A stretch of DNA of 64,000 nucleotides from Ramlibacter terrae (GTDB lineage: Bacteria > Pseudomonadota > Gammaproteobacteria > Burkholderiales > Burkholderiaceae_C): the NCBI GenBank assembly GCA_013127575.1, contig CP053418.1, forward strand, positions 2,418,001 through 2,482,000, written 5' to 3'. Positions 31,701-42,807 of the stretch are shown here, piece by piece (the first letter of the stretch is position 1; each line of letters opens with the position of its first letter). The translations under genes were made by a program, and so were the position numbers. The notes under the pieces are model-generated. The model ran no database searches, was not told where the DNA came from, and worked only from the letters and a program-made list of their open reading frames with translations.

Positions 31701-33810
31701 TGCGGATGGCTCTCGTCCATCCCGGGCCCGGTGCGTTCGGCGCGCAGCACGGCGGCCAGCGAACCCCAGCGCGCGTCGCTGCCCAGCGCCTCGATCGGCA
31801 CCGGCAGCTTGCGGCGCCAGTTCGGGAAGCGTTCTTCCGTCGTGCCCGGGACATTCACCTGCAGCAGTTGCCCGGTGACGTCTTCCAGCTGCACGCCGAC
31901 CAGCCAGCAGGGCGTGCGGGCAAGGTACGCATACACGGCGTCGACGAGGGCCTGGGTGGCGTCGGGCAGCGAGGTCGGCTGCACGCTGGCGCCTTCCGGC
32001 AGCAGCTGTTCGCGGTCGAGCGCGAGCAGCAATCGGGCCCTGTCCTGCGCCCGGCCCAGCACCTGCTGTTCGCGCGATGCCTGGTCGGGGTAGAGATCCA
32101 GCCGCGCCGACAGCTCGATGTCCTCGCCCAGCCAGAAACCCCGCAGCGTCGGCAGGTCGTGCGTGCTGACCACCGCCAGCGCCTTGTGCTGCCACTGGCC
32201 GGGCCGGCGGAAGTTGCCGTCCTCCTCGCGTTCGAACAGCAGCGGCTTGTACGACAGCAGGTCGCGTTCGCGCATGGCCTCGCGCATGCGCGGCGCCACG
32301 TTGCCCGGTCTTCGCCGATCACCATGCACTGGTGGCGCTGGCTTTCCAGCGCCAGCACGCCGAGCAGGTCGTCGAGGGGATAGTCGACGTAGGTGCCGCC
32401 GTCGGGGCCGGTCCAGAACAGGCGCATCAGCGCCATCACGTGGTCGAGGCGCAGCGCGCCGCAATGCCGCATGTTGGCGCGCAGCGTCTCGATGAAGGGC
32501 CGGTAGCGCGCGGCGCGCAGGCGTTGCGGGCTCGGGGCGGCAGGCCCCAGTCCGGCCACTTGGGGCCAGAGGGTCGGGCGGGGCGCCGGCGTGCATGCCG
32601 AGCGCGAACAGCTCGCTCTCCTGCCAGGTTTCGGCGCCGCCGCCGTTGAGGCCGACGGCGAGGTCGCAATACAGGCCGATGCCCATGCCGCGCGTGCGCG
32701 CATAGCGCTGGCACGCCTCCAGCTGCAGCTCGCACAGCCATTGCAGCCAGAAGCGGAACTGCACGGATTCGGCGTGCTCCCGCGCGAAAGCCTGCACCGC
32801 GTCGCCTTGCGGGTCGCGGTACGCTTCCGGCCATGCGGGCCAGCCCCAGACGTTGGGGTCGCCGGCGAACAGGTGCTCCTGCAGCGCCTCGAACAACGCA
32901 TGCGGGCCGAGCGTCTGCTGCCGCTCCTGCATGTAGCGCAGGAAGTGCGCGCCGCGCGAGCGGTCGGCGTGCAGTTCGTGCTCGCCGAAGTGCCGCCACA
33001 GGATGCGCAGCACTTCGTCCTTGGCCGCGGCGACGCCGGCGTAGTCGACCATCTCCTCGTCGCGCAGCGACCGCAGCCGCTCCCGGAAGGCTTCGGACTG
33101 CACGCGCTCGAGCGCTTCCTCGCAGCCGCTCAGGTCGACCAGCGTCTGCACGTCGAGGTACAGCGGGTTCAGCGCGCGCCGGCTCGACGGGCTGTAGGGG
33201 CTGGCCGAATCCGGGTTGTGCGGGAACAGCGCGTGCATCGGGTTGAGGCCGATGAAGGAAGCGCCCCGGTGCGCGGCCGCGTCGGCGAGCCGCCGCAGGT
33301 CGCCGAAGTCGCCGATGCCCCAGTTGCGCGAGGACCGCAATGCGTAGAGCTGGATCGTGCAACCCCACCAGCGCTCGCCCGACTGCAGGCCGGGCGCCAC
33401 CCAGCACTGGCGCGGCGCGACGGCGACGAGGCAGTGGTGCTGCGTGTCGTCCGCGAGCGTGAGGCGGTAGTACGCGGGCTGCAGTTCGCCGGGAAGGTGG
33501 ATGCGGCATTCGCCGTCGTGGTGCTGCACGTCGCCGGTCGTGACTTCGGCGCCGCCGTCTTCCCGCGCAAGCCGCCACTGTGTCCAGCGCGCGTCGCCGC
33601 GCCACCGCACGACGGGGCCTTCGCCCTCGCGCGCCACGTGCACGGGCGGCAGCCCGCCCGCGTCGCCTTCCAGATCGCTCCCCCGGTCATCGCCTGCACG
33701 GCGCGCTCCAGCACGGCCCGCGGGACGACTTCCTCCTTGCCCCAGAAGCCGTGGTAGCGGTCCGCGATGCCGAGGCTGCGCGCGCGTTCGGACAGTTCGC
33801 CTTCGTTCAC
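28780..33810 (-). CDS. 4-alpha-glucanotransferase / malto-oligosyltrehalose synthase in-frame fusion; frameshifted
   Basis: About 1,677 residues holding two GH enzymes. The first 700 are MalQ (GH77): [35 protein letters not shown] (nucleophile Asp), MVIGEDLGNV and [16 protein letters not shown]. The second part is TreY (GH13): [71 protein letters not shown] and [12 protein letters not shown]. TreY makes terminal trehalosyl units, which TreZ releases. No stop or frame change separates the parts; an ATG at 31720 lacks a ribosome site. Breaks near 32550, 32308, 30893, 30580 and 29280 fit CCWGG losses; others near 33680, 30747 and 29230 do not clearly fit. The GTG start overlaps the treZ stop (GTGA). 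Confidence 0.88.
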
Positions 33811-35605
33811 AGGGTGATCTCCCCGCCCAGCGTCCAGCGGGCGGCGAAGGCCGGCCGGTGGAGGCGGCGGCATCGTCCCAGCGGTGCGAGAACACGCAGC
33901 GGGCCTCGACCGGGCCGAGATGCTGCGCCGGCACGGGAATGGGTTCCGCGCCGAGGTTCAGTTCCGGCACAGCATCTGGCCGTCTTCGTAGCGCCACTGC
34001 ACCGAGAGGCCGCGTTCGCCGACGCGCTGCGCCGTGTGCTTGCCGGTGGAAAGCAGGCCGTGCCGCGGCACGATGTGCTCACGCCGCGCGGCCGGGGCCG
34101 CGCGCACTTCCGCGAGCCACGCCGTGCCTTCGGGCGTCGAAGCGCGCGCCGGGTCGGGGCGCGACGCGTTGAAGGTGTCGACGCTGCAAGGATCCGGCAG
34201 GTCGTGCGCGTCCTCGTGGCCGAACTCGCGCTTGCGGCCGGCGCGGACCGCTTCGCGCAGCTCGCCCTCCCAGTCGGCGAAGTAGAGGAAGGGCTCCGGC
34301 GCACCCCATTCCTCGCCCCGGAACAGCATCGGGATGCCGGGCGTGAGCAGGGCCAGCAGCGTGGGCAGCAGGGCGGCTTCGCGCGGCACCAGTTGGCCGA
34401 GCCGCTCGCCGCGCGCGCGGTTGCCGACCTGGTCGTGGTTGTGCGCGAAGTTGACCAGCGCCGACAGCGGCTGCGCCGGCGTGGCGCGCACTTCCTCGCG
34501 CGCGCCGCCGGGCTTGCGCTTCGAGCCCTCGAACACCATGCCGTGCGTGAAGCCGCGCGCCAGCAGGTCGAGCGGGCCGTCGCCGTAGTCGTGATAGTAG
34601 CCGTGCGTTTCGCCGGTCATGGCCACGTGCAGCACGTGGTGGAAGTCGTCGTTCCACTGCGCGTCGTAGCGGCCCGCCTGCGGCTGCGTTGCCGGTGAGC
34701 GTAGCCGTTGTGCTCGTTCTCCAGCACCGGTGCACGTGGCGCCCGTGCGTGGCGGCGCGGACAGCGGCGGAGAGCTCGTCGAGGATGTGCGTTGCGCTCT
34801 CGTCGGCGATCGCGTGCACCGCGTCGAGCCGCAGCCCGTCGAAGCGGTACTCCTGCACCCAGTACAGCGCGTTGTGGATGAAGAAGTCGCGCACCGGCCG
34901 GCTGTCGGGTCCGTCGAAGTTGATCGCCGCGCCCCGGGGGCTGGTGGCGGTCTTCGAGAAGAACCCGGGCGCATAGGCGTGCAGGTAGTTGCCGTCGGGC
35001 CCGAAGTGGTTGTAGACCACGTCGAGGAACACCATCAGCCCGATGCGATGCGCGGCCTGGATGAAGCGCTTGAGGTCATCGGGCGTGCCGTAGGCCGGAT
35101 GCGGCGCGAACGGCAGCACGCCGTCGTAGCCCCAGCCGAACTGGCCCGAAAAGGTCGACAGCGGCATGAGTTCGATCGCCGTGATGCCGGTGTCGGCCAG
35201 CTGCTGCAGCCGGCCCATCGCCGCTTCCAGCGTGCCTTCGGCGGTGAAGGTGCCCACGTGCATCTCGTACAGCACGGTGTCGCGCCGGGGGCGGCCCGCC
35301 CAAGTCGGGTCCCACTCGAATTGCTTCGGGTCGACCACCACGCTCGGCTGGTGGGGGCCCAGCGGGTTCTGGCGCGAAGCCGGGTCGGGCACCAGCAGTT
35401 CGCCGTCGATGCGCCACTGGTAGCGGCTGCCGGCGACGGCTTCGGGCACTTCGCATTCCCACCAGCCGTCAACGTCGGCTTCGGCCGGGCGCGGCACCAG
35501 CTTGCCGGCGGCGCCGGGATCGAAAGCGAGTTCGGCGGTGCGGGCGGCGGGCGCCCACAGGCGGAAGGTGACGCCGCCGGGATGCAGGTGGGCGCCGAAA
35601 GGCAT
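33807..35605 (-). CDS. treZ: Malto-oligosyltrehalose trehalohydrolase; frameshifted
   Basis: TreZ cuts trehalose from the maltooligosyl-trehalose made by TreY. It starts [26 protein letters not shown] (carbohydrate-binding module), then [47 protein letters not shown] (nucleophile Asp), the repaired [12 protein letters not shown] (acid Glu), [22 protein letters not shown] and [16 protein letters not shown]. Breaks near 34735, 34690, 33968 and 33857 are all base losses in CCWGG. About 600 residues, normal for the family. It lies 22 bases after glgX and overlaps malQ::treY. Confidence 0.92.
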
Positions 35606-35627
35606 GGCGTGTTGGCAGCGCACGGGG

Positions 35628-37797
35628 TTACTCGGGGGGCCTGCGTCAGCAGCGCCATCGAATGGGAAAGCAGTTCGAGCTTGCCGCCGGGCGTGTGCAG
35701 CGCCGCGTCGGCCTCGGGGAAATGGCCTTCGGCGGTGTAGACGCGCAGCGCCCACTCGCCTTCGTGGCCGGGCACGCGCGGCAGCGTGAAGAGCACGTCT
35801 TCGCCGGTGGCGTTGAAGATCAGCATCACGGACCGGCTGGTCGGCAGGTCCGACGGCGCGAAGCGCGCGTCCAGCACGGCGGCCACGCTGCGGACGGCGG
35901 GATTGGTCCACTCGTCCTCCAGCATCGGCAGGCCCCACACGCTGTACCAGCCGACGTCGCGCCGGCCCTGCGCATCCGGCACACCACTGAGCCAGGCGTT
36001 GCGGCGCAGCACCGGCAGCTCGGTGCGCAGCCGGATCATGCAGCGGGTGAATTCGAGCAGCGGATCGTTGCGGCGCTCGTCGCCCCAGTCGAACCAGCTG
36101 ACCTCGTTGTCCTGGCAGTACGCGTTGTTGTTGCCGCCCTGCGTGCGGCCCATCTCGTCGCCGCCCAGCAGCAGCGGCACGCCGCGCGAGGCGAACAGGG
36201 TGGTGAGGAAGTTGCGTTTCTGGCGCGCGCGGAAAGCGCGGATCTCGGGATTCTGCGTCGGCCCCTCCGCGCCGCAGTTCCAGCTGCGGTTGTGGCTTTC
36301 GCCGTCGCGGTTGTCCTCGGCGTTCGACTCGTTGTGCTTGTCGTTGTACGTGACGAGGTCGTTCAGCGTGAAGCCGTCGTGCACCGTGATGATGTTGACG
36401 CCCGCGCCGGGCAGCCGGCGCGAATGGCTGTAGATGTCGGCGGAGCCGCAGAGCGCCTGCGCGAAGTCGGGCAGGCTGCCTTCGGTGCCGCGCCAGTAGT
36501 CGCGCACGCGGTCGCGGTACTGGCCGTTCCATTCGCTCCAGCCGAGCGGGAAGCCGCCCCACTGGTAGCCGTGCGGCCCCGGGTCCCACGGTTCGGCGAT
36601 CAGCTTCACCCGCTGCAGCACCGGGTCCTGCGCCACGGCGGAAAGAAAGGGGCTGCGGTGGTCGAAGCCGCCGTTGCCGTTGCGCGCGATGGCGGGCGCC
36701 AGGTCGAAGCGGAAGCCGTCGACGTGCATTTCCTCGACCCAGTAGCGCAGGCTGTCCATCACCACGCGCAGCATGGCCGGGTGGCTGGCGTTGAGCGTGT
36801 TGCCGGTGCCGGTGTAGTCGAGGTAGTGGCGGTGGTCTTCGGTCAGCCGGTAGTAGCTGCGGTTGTCGATGCCCTTGAAGGACAGCGTCGGCCCGAGGTG
36901 GTTGCCCTCGCAGCTGTGGTTGTAGACCACGTCCGGGATCACTTCCAGGCCGGCCGCATGCAGGGCCTTGACCATGGCCTTGAACTCGTCGATGTCGCTG
37001 CCCGAGAGATAGCGCGGCTCCGGCGCGAAGAAGGCGATGGTGTTGTAGCCCCAGTAGTTGCCCGGGCCCATGTCGACCAGGCGGCGCTCGTCGTTGAACG
37101 CCTGCACCGGCAGCAGTTCGACGGCGGTGACGCCCAGCGCCTTCAGGTGCGCGATGGCCGCGTCGGTGGCCATGCCGGCGAAGGTGCCGCGCAGGTGCTC
37201 CGGCACCTCCGGCATCTGCCGGGTGAAGCCGCGCACGTGCACCTCGTAGAAGACGCTGTCTTCCATCGGCGTGGCCGGATGCCTGTCGTCGCCCCAGTCG
37301 AAAGCCGAGTCCACGACCACGCACTTGGCGGCGTCGCGGGCGTTGTCGGCAGGTCGGCATTGAGGTCGCGCTTGTCGTGGCCGAGCGTGTACGCGTACTG
37401 CCAGGCGGCGCCGCGCAAGGGGCGATCGATCTTGCGCGCATAGGGGTCGAGCAGCAGCTTGTGCGGGTTGCAGCGCCAGCCGTTCTGCGGATCGTAGGGG
37501 CCGTAGACGCGCAGCCCGTACAGCGTGCCGGGGCCGATGCCTTCGACGAAGCCGTGCCGGTGTCGCCGGTGCGGCCCGGCAGGGCGATGCGGCGTTCCTC
37601 GCGGATGCCGGTGCCGTCGAACACGCAGACTTCGACGCGTTCCACGCCGCACGCGAAGACGGCGAAGTTCACGCCGCCGTCGCGCGGCGTGGCGCCCGGG
37701 GGGAGGCCCGGCCCGGCTGGCAGTCCGCCGCGGGCGCGGCGAGGTGAGGAGGAATGGCGCGGTGGGCGCGGGTCTTGCCGACGGCTTTCGCCGTCAT
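35628..37797 (-). CDS. glgX: Glycogen debranching enzyme; frameshifted
   Basis: GH13 isoamylase-type enzyme that cuts alpha-1,6 branches. The order is [95 protein letters not shown] (nucleophile), [36 protein letters not shown] and [19 protein letters not shown]. Breaks near 37690 and 37345 fit CCTGG losses. One near 37557 is unclear, and an extra C in a C-run near 35640 hides the true end LLTQAPE. About 723 residues. Its ATG overlaps the glgC stop. Confidence 0.92.
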
Positions 37798-39081
37798 GCA
37801 AGCACCTCCATGCGGTGCTTGTCGGCCGGCTGCTCTCGCCGATCTGCGCGAGGTAGGGCGACGGGGTGCGGCGGGGCGGGAAGTGGCCGGCCGGCACCAC
37901 CACGATGCCGCTCTCGGTGACGTGGAAACGGCGGCGGTCCTGTTCCGGGTCGAAGCCGATCTTCTCGCCCGGCGGGATGTCGTTGTCCTGGTCGATGATG
38001 CACTTGCGCACTGGGCGCCGCGGCCGATGCGCGAACGTTCCATGATGATGCAGTGCTCAGGCTGGCCGGGGCTCCACCAGCACGGACCGGCGCAGCATGG
38101 CGTGGTCGAGCGAGGCGCCGTCGACGATGCTGCCCGAGCCCACGATGGAACGGTGGATCACGCCGTTCTCGATCTGCGCCGATTCGGCCTGGTCGGGACT
38201 CGCGTAGATCGGCCAGCGGCGGTTGGTCATGCGGAACTTGGGCTGGGCGCCGAGGGTGTCGAAGTGGGCTGGAAGTAGGCGTCGATGGTACCGACATCGC
38301 GCCAGTAGGCCTTTTCTTCGTACGGCTCGGTGCCCGGGATCTCGTTGGTGGCGAAGTCGTAGGCCACCAGCTTGTGGCTCTTCACCATCGACGGCAGGAT
38401 GTGCTTGCCGAAATCGGTGTCGCCGGTCTCGTGCATCCGGCGCAGGGCCGTCAGCAGCACGTCGGCGTTGAAGATGTAGTTGCCCATCGAGGCCAGCGCC
38501 TGGTTGCTGCTGCCCGGCATCGGCCGCGCCGAACGGGGCTTTTCCTTGAAGTCGGTGATGCGGTGGTTGTCGTCGATCTCGACGATGCCGAACTGGTCGC
38601 ATTCCTTCAGCGACACCGGCAGCGTCGCCACGCTGGCGTGCGCGTTGCTCTTGATGTGGAAGTCGATCATCTGCCGCACGTCCATGCGGTAGATGTGGTC
38701 GGCGCCGAACACCGCCACGATGTCGGGCTGGAAGCTCTCGATCAGGTGGATGTTCTGGTACACGGCGTCGGCCGTGCCCCGGAACCATTCCTTGCCGTTG
38801 TGCATCTGCGGCGGCACCACGGTGATGAAGTGGTTCGGGATGAAGCGCGCCATCGTCCACGACTGCCGCACGTGCTCGATCAGCGACTGCGACTTGTACT
38901 GCACCAGCGCGTAGATCGAGTAGATCTCCGAGTTGACCAGGTTCGACAGCACGAAGTCGACGATGCGGTGCTTGCCGTTGAACGGCACGGCCGGCTTGCA
39001 GCGGTTGGCGGTGAGCGGGTGCAGGCGCGAACCTTCACCGCCGGCCATGACGAAGGCCAGGACGTTCTTATTGGCGGGCAT
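37794..39081 (-). CDS. glgC: Glucose-1-phosphate adenylyltransferase; frameshifted at the 3' end
   Basis: Makes ADP-glucose, the committed step of glycogen synthesis. The N-terminal pyrophosphorylase motif is [24 protein letters not shown] near residue 12, followed by [19 protein letters not shown] (catalytic Asp) and [11 protein letters not shown]. The C-terminal beta-helix pieces ([51 protein letters not shown]) are in other frames. Breaks near 38270 and 38010 are lost G in CCAGG; those near 38065 and 37840 are less clear. About 430 residues. Start overlaps glgB by 14 bases; stop overlaps glgX. Confidence 0.92.
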
Positions 39082-41010
39082 GGGCTTCTCCCTCAGGGGC
39101 TGAGATCATTGGAATGGGTTGGGGCGACAGGATCACCACGCCCAGCGGGGGCACGGTGACGAGCGCACTGGCGGGCCAGCCGCCGACGGGGTGGGCGGTG
39201 GCCTGCACCTGCCCGAGGTTGCCGACGCCGCTGCCGCCGTAGACGGGGGCGTCGCTGTTCAGGAGCTCATGCCAGGCGCCGACGGCGGGCAGCGCCACGC
39301 GCAGGCGCGAGCGCGGCTCGGGGGTCATGTTGCAGATCACGGCCACCGGCGCGTCGCCTTCTGGCCGCGCCGCAGGAAGCACACCAGCGTGCTCTCGTGG
39401 CGCTCGGTCGGCAGCCAGGCGAAGCCGGGCGCTTCGAAATCGGTGGCGTGCAGCGCCGGCATCCGGCGGTACAGCGCGTTGAGGTCGGACACCCAGCGGG
39501 CGACGCCGGCGTGCAGCGGCCGCGCCCACAGGTGCCAGTCGAGCGTGCCTTCGTGCTTCCACTCGGCCACCTGCCCGAACTCGCCGCCCATGAACAGCAG
39601 CTTCTTGCCCGGGTGGGTCCACATGTACCCGTAGAGGTTGCGCAGGCCCGCGAACTTCTGCCACTCGTCGCCGGGCTGGCGGCCGAACAGGCTGCCCTTG
39701 CCGTAGACCACCTCGTCGTGCGACAGCGGCAGCACGAAGTTCTCGTGGAACGCATACACCGCGGAGAAGCGGATGTCGTCGCCGTGCCATTGCCGGTAGA
39801 AGTGCGGCCGCCCGTAGTAGCGCAGCGTGTCGTTCATCCAGCCCATGTTCCACTTCATGCCGAAACCCAGGCCGCCGTGGTGCACCGGTCGCGACACGGC
39901 GGGCCACGCGGTGGATTCCTCGGCGATCACGTGGACGTCGGGGAAGGCGCCATAGACGGCGGTGTTCAGGTCCTGCAGGAAGCGGACCGCGTCGTGGTTC
40001 TGGTTGCCGCCCTGCTGGTTCGGGATCCACTGGCCCGGCTCGCGCGCGAAGTCCGGTACAGCATCGACGCCACGGCATCGACGCGCAGGCCGTCGAAGTG
40101 GTACTTCTCCAGCCAGAAGAGGGCGTTGCCGATCAGGAAATCGCGCACCTCGTAGCGGCCGTAGTTGAAGATCAGGCTGTTCCACTGCGGGTGGAAGCCC
40201 AGGCGCGGATCGTCGTGCTCGTACAGCGAGGTGCCGTCGAAGCGGGCCAGCGCATGCGCGTCGGACGGGAAGTGCGAAGGCACCCAGTCGAGCAGCACGC
40301 CGATGCCGCGCTGGTGCATCGTGTCGACGAAGACCATCAGGTCCTGCGGCGTGCCGTAGCGCGCGCTCGGCGCGAAGTAGCCGGTGATCTGGTAGCCCCG
40401 GGAGCCGTAGAACGGGTGCTCCGCCACCGGCATCAGCTCCACGTGCGTGAAGCCCATGTTCTCGCAGTGCGTGGCGGGCGCTGCGCGAGGTCGCGGTAGT
40501 TGAGGAAGCGGCCATCCTCCTCGCGCTGCCACGAACCCAGGTGGACCTCGTAGACCGACATCGGCTGGTCGTGCGCCTGCCTTTGCCAGCGCGTGCGCAT
40601 CCACTCTGGTCCCCCCACTGGTGGTCCGGGTCCCAGATCTGCGAGGCGGTTCCGGGCGGATGCTCCATGCGGAAGGCATACGGGTCGGCCTTGTCCATCC
40701 AGCCGCCATGCGAGCCCCGGATGCGGAACTTGTAGCACTGCCCGGCGCGCGCGCCCTCGATGAAGCCGCTCCAGCGGCCGCTGCCGTCTTCGAGCCGGAA
40801 CAGCGGCTCGCAGTGCCAGTTGTTGAACACACCGATGACGCCGACGCTGCGCGCGTTCGGCGCCCACACGGTGAACCAGGTTCCGCGTTCGGTGGGATGG
40901 GCGCCCATCACCTCGAACTGGCGATGGTGGTGGCTGGCTTGCCGGGCCTCCGGTGGCGCCGGAAGTGGGCGATGCGCGGCGGGGTCCGTCTCGGACAATT
41001 GGGGCTTCAT
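39068..41010 (-). CDS. glgB: 1,4-alpha-glucan branching enzyme; frameshifted
   Basis: GH13 enzyme that makes alpha-1,6 branches in glycogen. Visible are [23 protein letters not shown] (CBM48), [67 protein letters not shown] (nucleophile Asp), [10 protein letters not shown] (acid Glu) and [16 protein letters not shown]. Breaks near 40610, 40480, 40055 and 39360 match CCWGG losses. I start at [10 protein letters not shown] (41010), about 647 residues; an in-frame ATG at 41055 is possible. It is the first gene of the operon, so the promoter lies in 41011-41207, where I see no clear element. Confidence 0.92.
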
Positions 41011-41207
41011 GTCCTGGCTCGTTGTAGTCAAGCCATTGTGGGTCCCGTCCCACATCCGCCATGAAGGATGCGCCGATCAAGCGTCGTAGGTCGGAACCTA
41101 CATCCGGACCAGACCTGTGCGTTCAGCCCGCTGCCTGCCGGGCTGACGCCGAGTTGGTGCGGGGGATTGTCGAGTTTGGTGCGGGTGGGATGCGGGAGCG
41201 GGCAGCC

Positions 41208-41329
41208 GGACGCAGAGGACGCGAAGGATACGCAGAGGACGCAAAAAATTGGAAATCAGAGATCAAGGCACTCCTCCTCCTTGGCTGTTCTTTTGCGTCC
41301 TCTGCGTATCCTCTGCGTCCTCTGCGTCC
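41208..41329. repeat. 39-bp inverted repeat built from CGCAGAGGAC units
   Basis: Arms 41208-41246 and 41291-41329 pair with two mismatches around a 44-base loop. Each arm itself contains repeated CGCAGAGGACGC units. The arms end in AAAA and TTTT on the loop side. It sits in the 335-base gap between glgB (start) and livF (stop). It may act as a terminator for the liv operon. The unit repetition suggests a dispersed repeat family rather than a dedicated terminator. Nothing else was recognised in 41011-41345. Confidence 0.7.
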
Positions 41330-41345
41330 GGTACCCGCTCCCCGC

Positions 41346-42057
41346 TTCAAACCCCCGGTACTGGTCGAGCAGCTCCGGCCGAGACCGCAGCGCGTCCGAT
41401 GAACCGGTGAACACCACTTCGCCCTTCACCAGGATGACGTTCCGGTCCGTCACCCGGGTCACGTGCTTCCAGTTCTTGTCGACGATCACGCTCGAGATGC
41501 CGGTCGCGCGGATCACGCCGCAGATGCGCCAGATCTCGCGCGCGATCAGCGGCGCCAGGCCTTCCGTGGCCTCGTCGAGGATGAGCACGTCGGGGTTGGT
41601 CATCAGCGCGCGGCCGATGGTCAGCATCTGCTGTTCGCCGCCCGACAACTGCTGGCCGCCGTGGCCCAGCCGTTCCTGCAGGCGCGGGAAGGTTTCGAGC
41701 ACGCGCTCGTACGTCCAGTCGCGCTGGCCGCGCGTGCCGGGCGGGCCGCCATCACCAGGTTTTCCTTGACGCTCAGGTTGCCGAAGATGCCGCGGCCCTC
41801 GGGCACGTAGGCGATACCGAGCTGCGCGACTTCGTACGGCGGGCGACCGACCGTGTCGCGGCCCTTGACCCGCACGCTTCCACCGCGCGGCCGCACCAGC
41901 CCACCAGCGTCTTCAGCAGCGTGCTCTTGCCCATGCCGTTGCGGCCCATCAGGCCGATGGTCTCCGCCGGGGCGACATGGAAGTCGACGCCGCGCAGGAT
42001 GTGGCTGGAGCCGTAGTAGGTCTGCAGGCCGCGCGCTTCGATGAGGTTGTCAGCCAT
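41346..42057 (-). CDS. livF: Branched-chain amino acid type ABC ATPase (LivF-like); frameshifted
   Basis: About 237 residues. Walker A is GLMGRNGMGKSTLL near residue 36, signature QLSGGEQQMLTIGRALM, Walker B DVLILDEATEGLAPL; IAYVPEGRGIFGNLSV is the LivF-type Q-loop region. Breaks near 41895 and 41356 are CCTGG losses; one near 41750 is uncertain. In the raw sequence the gene runs on into the inverted repeat. Restoring the lost T at 41356 gives the normal LivF ending DQYLGV and stop at 41346-41348. It overlaps livG by eight bases. The likely substrate is an aromatic acid, given the neighbours. Confidence 0.88.
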
Positions 42058-42807
42058 GCGCTTCCTCCTCGCCGAGGTACGCGGATTGCACGTTGGGATC
42101 GGCGCGCACCTGCGCCGGCGTCCCGCTGGCGATCACCGGCCGTTGACCATCACCGTCAGGTGGTCGGCCAGCGCGAAGACCGCGTCCATGTCGTGTTCCA
42201 CCAGCAGCATCGCGTGGTCCTGTTTCAGGCGCAGCAGCAGGGCGACCATGCGCTCGGCTTCGGCCGTGCCCATGCCCGCGAGCGGTTCGTCGAGCAGCAG
42301 CACGCGCGGGCCGGTGGCCAGCGTCATGGCGATCTCGAGCTGCCGCTGTTCGCCGTGGCTGATGGCGCCGGCGACGAAGCCGCGCCGCGCCTGCAGGCCG
42401 GCCAGTTCCATCGCGCGTTCGGCGCGCTCGTTCACTTCCTTCACGTTGGCCGCGAGCTGCAGCCAGCGCGCGGCATGCGGCGTGCGCGACTGCGCGGCGA
42501 GGCGCACGTTCTCCCAGACCGTGAAGGGCAGGAAGATGTTGGTCTTCTGGTAGCTGCGGCCGAGGCCGGCGCGCGAGATGCGCTCCGGGCTCCAGCCGGT
42601 CACGTCGCGGCCGTCGAGCGTCATCGCGCCTTCGGTGGACGGCAGGTCGCCCGAGAGCAGGTTGGTCAGCGTCGACTTGCCGGCGCCATTGGGGCCGATC
42701 ACGGCATGGATGCGTTCGCGCCAGAGGTCGAGCGATACGTCGTTGACGGCCGCCAGGCCGCCGAAGCGCTTGGTGAGCTTGCGCGCCGAGAGGAGGACTT
42801 CACTCAT
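42050..42807 (-). CDS. livG: Branched-chain amino acid type ABC ATPase (LivG-like); one frameshift
   Basis: About 252 residues. LSARKLTKRFGGLAAVNDVSL opens the protein; Walker A is GPNGAGKSTLTNLLSG near residue 36, the signature ISHGEQRQLEIAMTLATGPRVLLLDEPLAGM, and the H-loop LLVEHDMDAVF. The break near 42140 is CCAGGTG read as CCGGTG; beyond it the frame gives VIASGTPAQVRADPNVQSAYLGEEEA, the standard LivG end. Start chosen at MSEVLLSARK, which overlaps the livM stop by eight bases. Confidence 0.92.

Noticed and set aside
41208..41702. A long basic C-terminal extension of LivF running through the inverted repeat.
   Set aside because: Restoring one T in a CCTGG at 41356 gives the usual family ending DQYLGV and a stop; the extension is a frameshift artefact.
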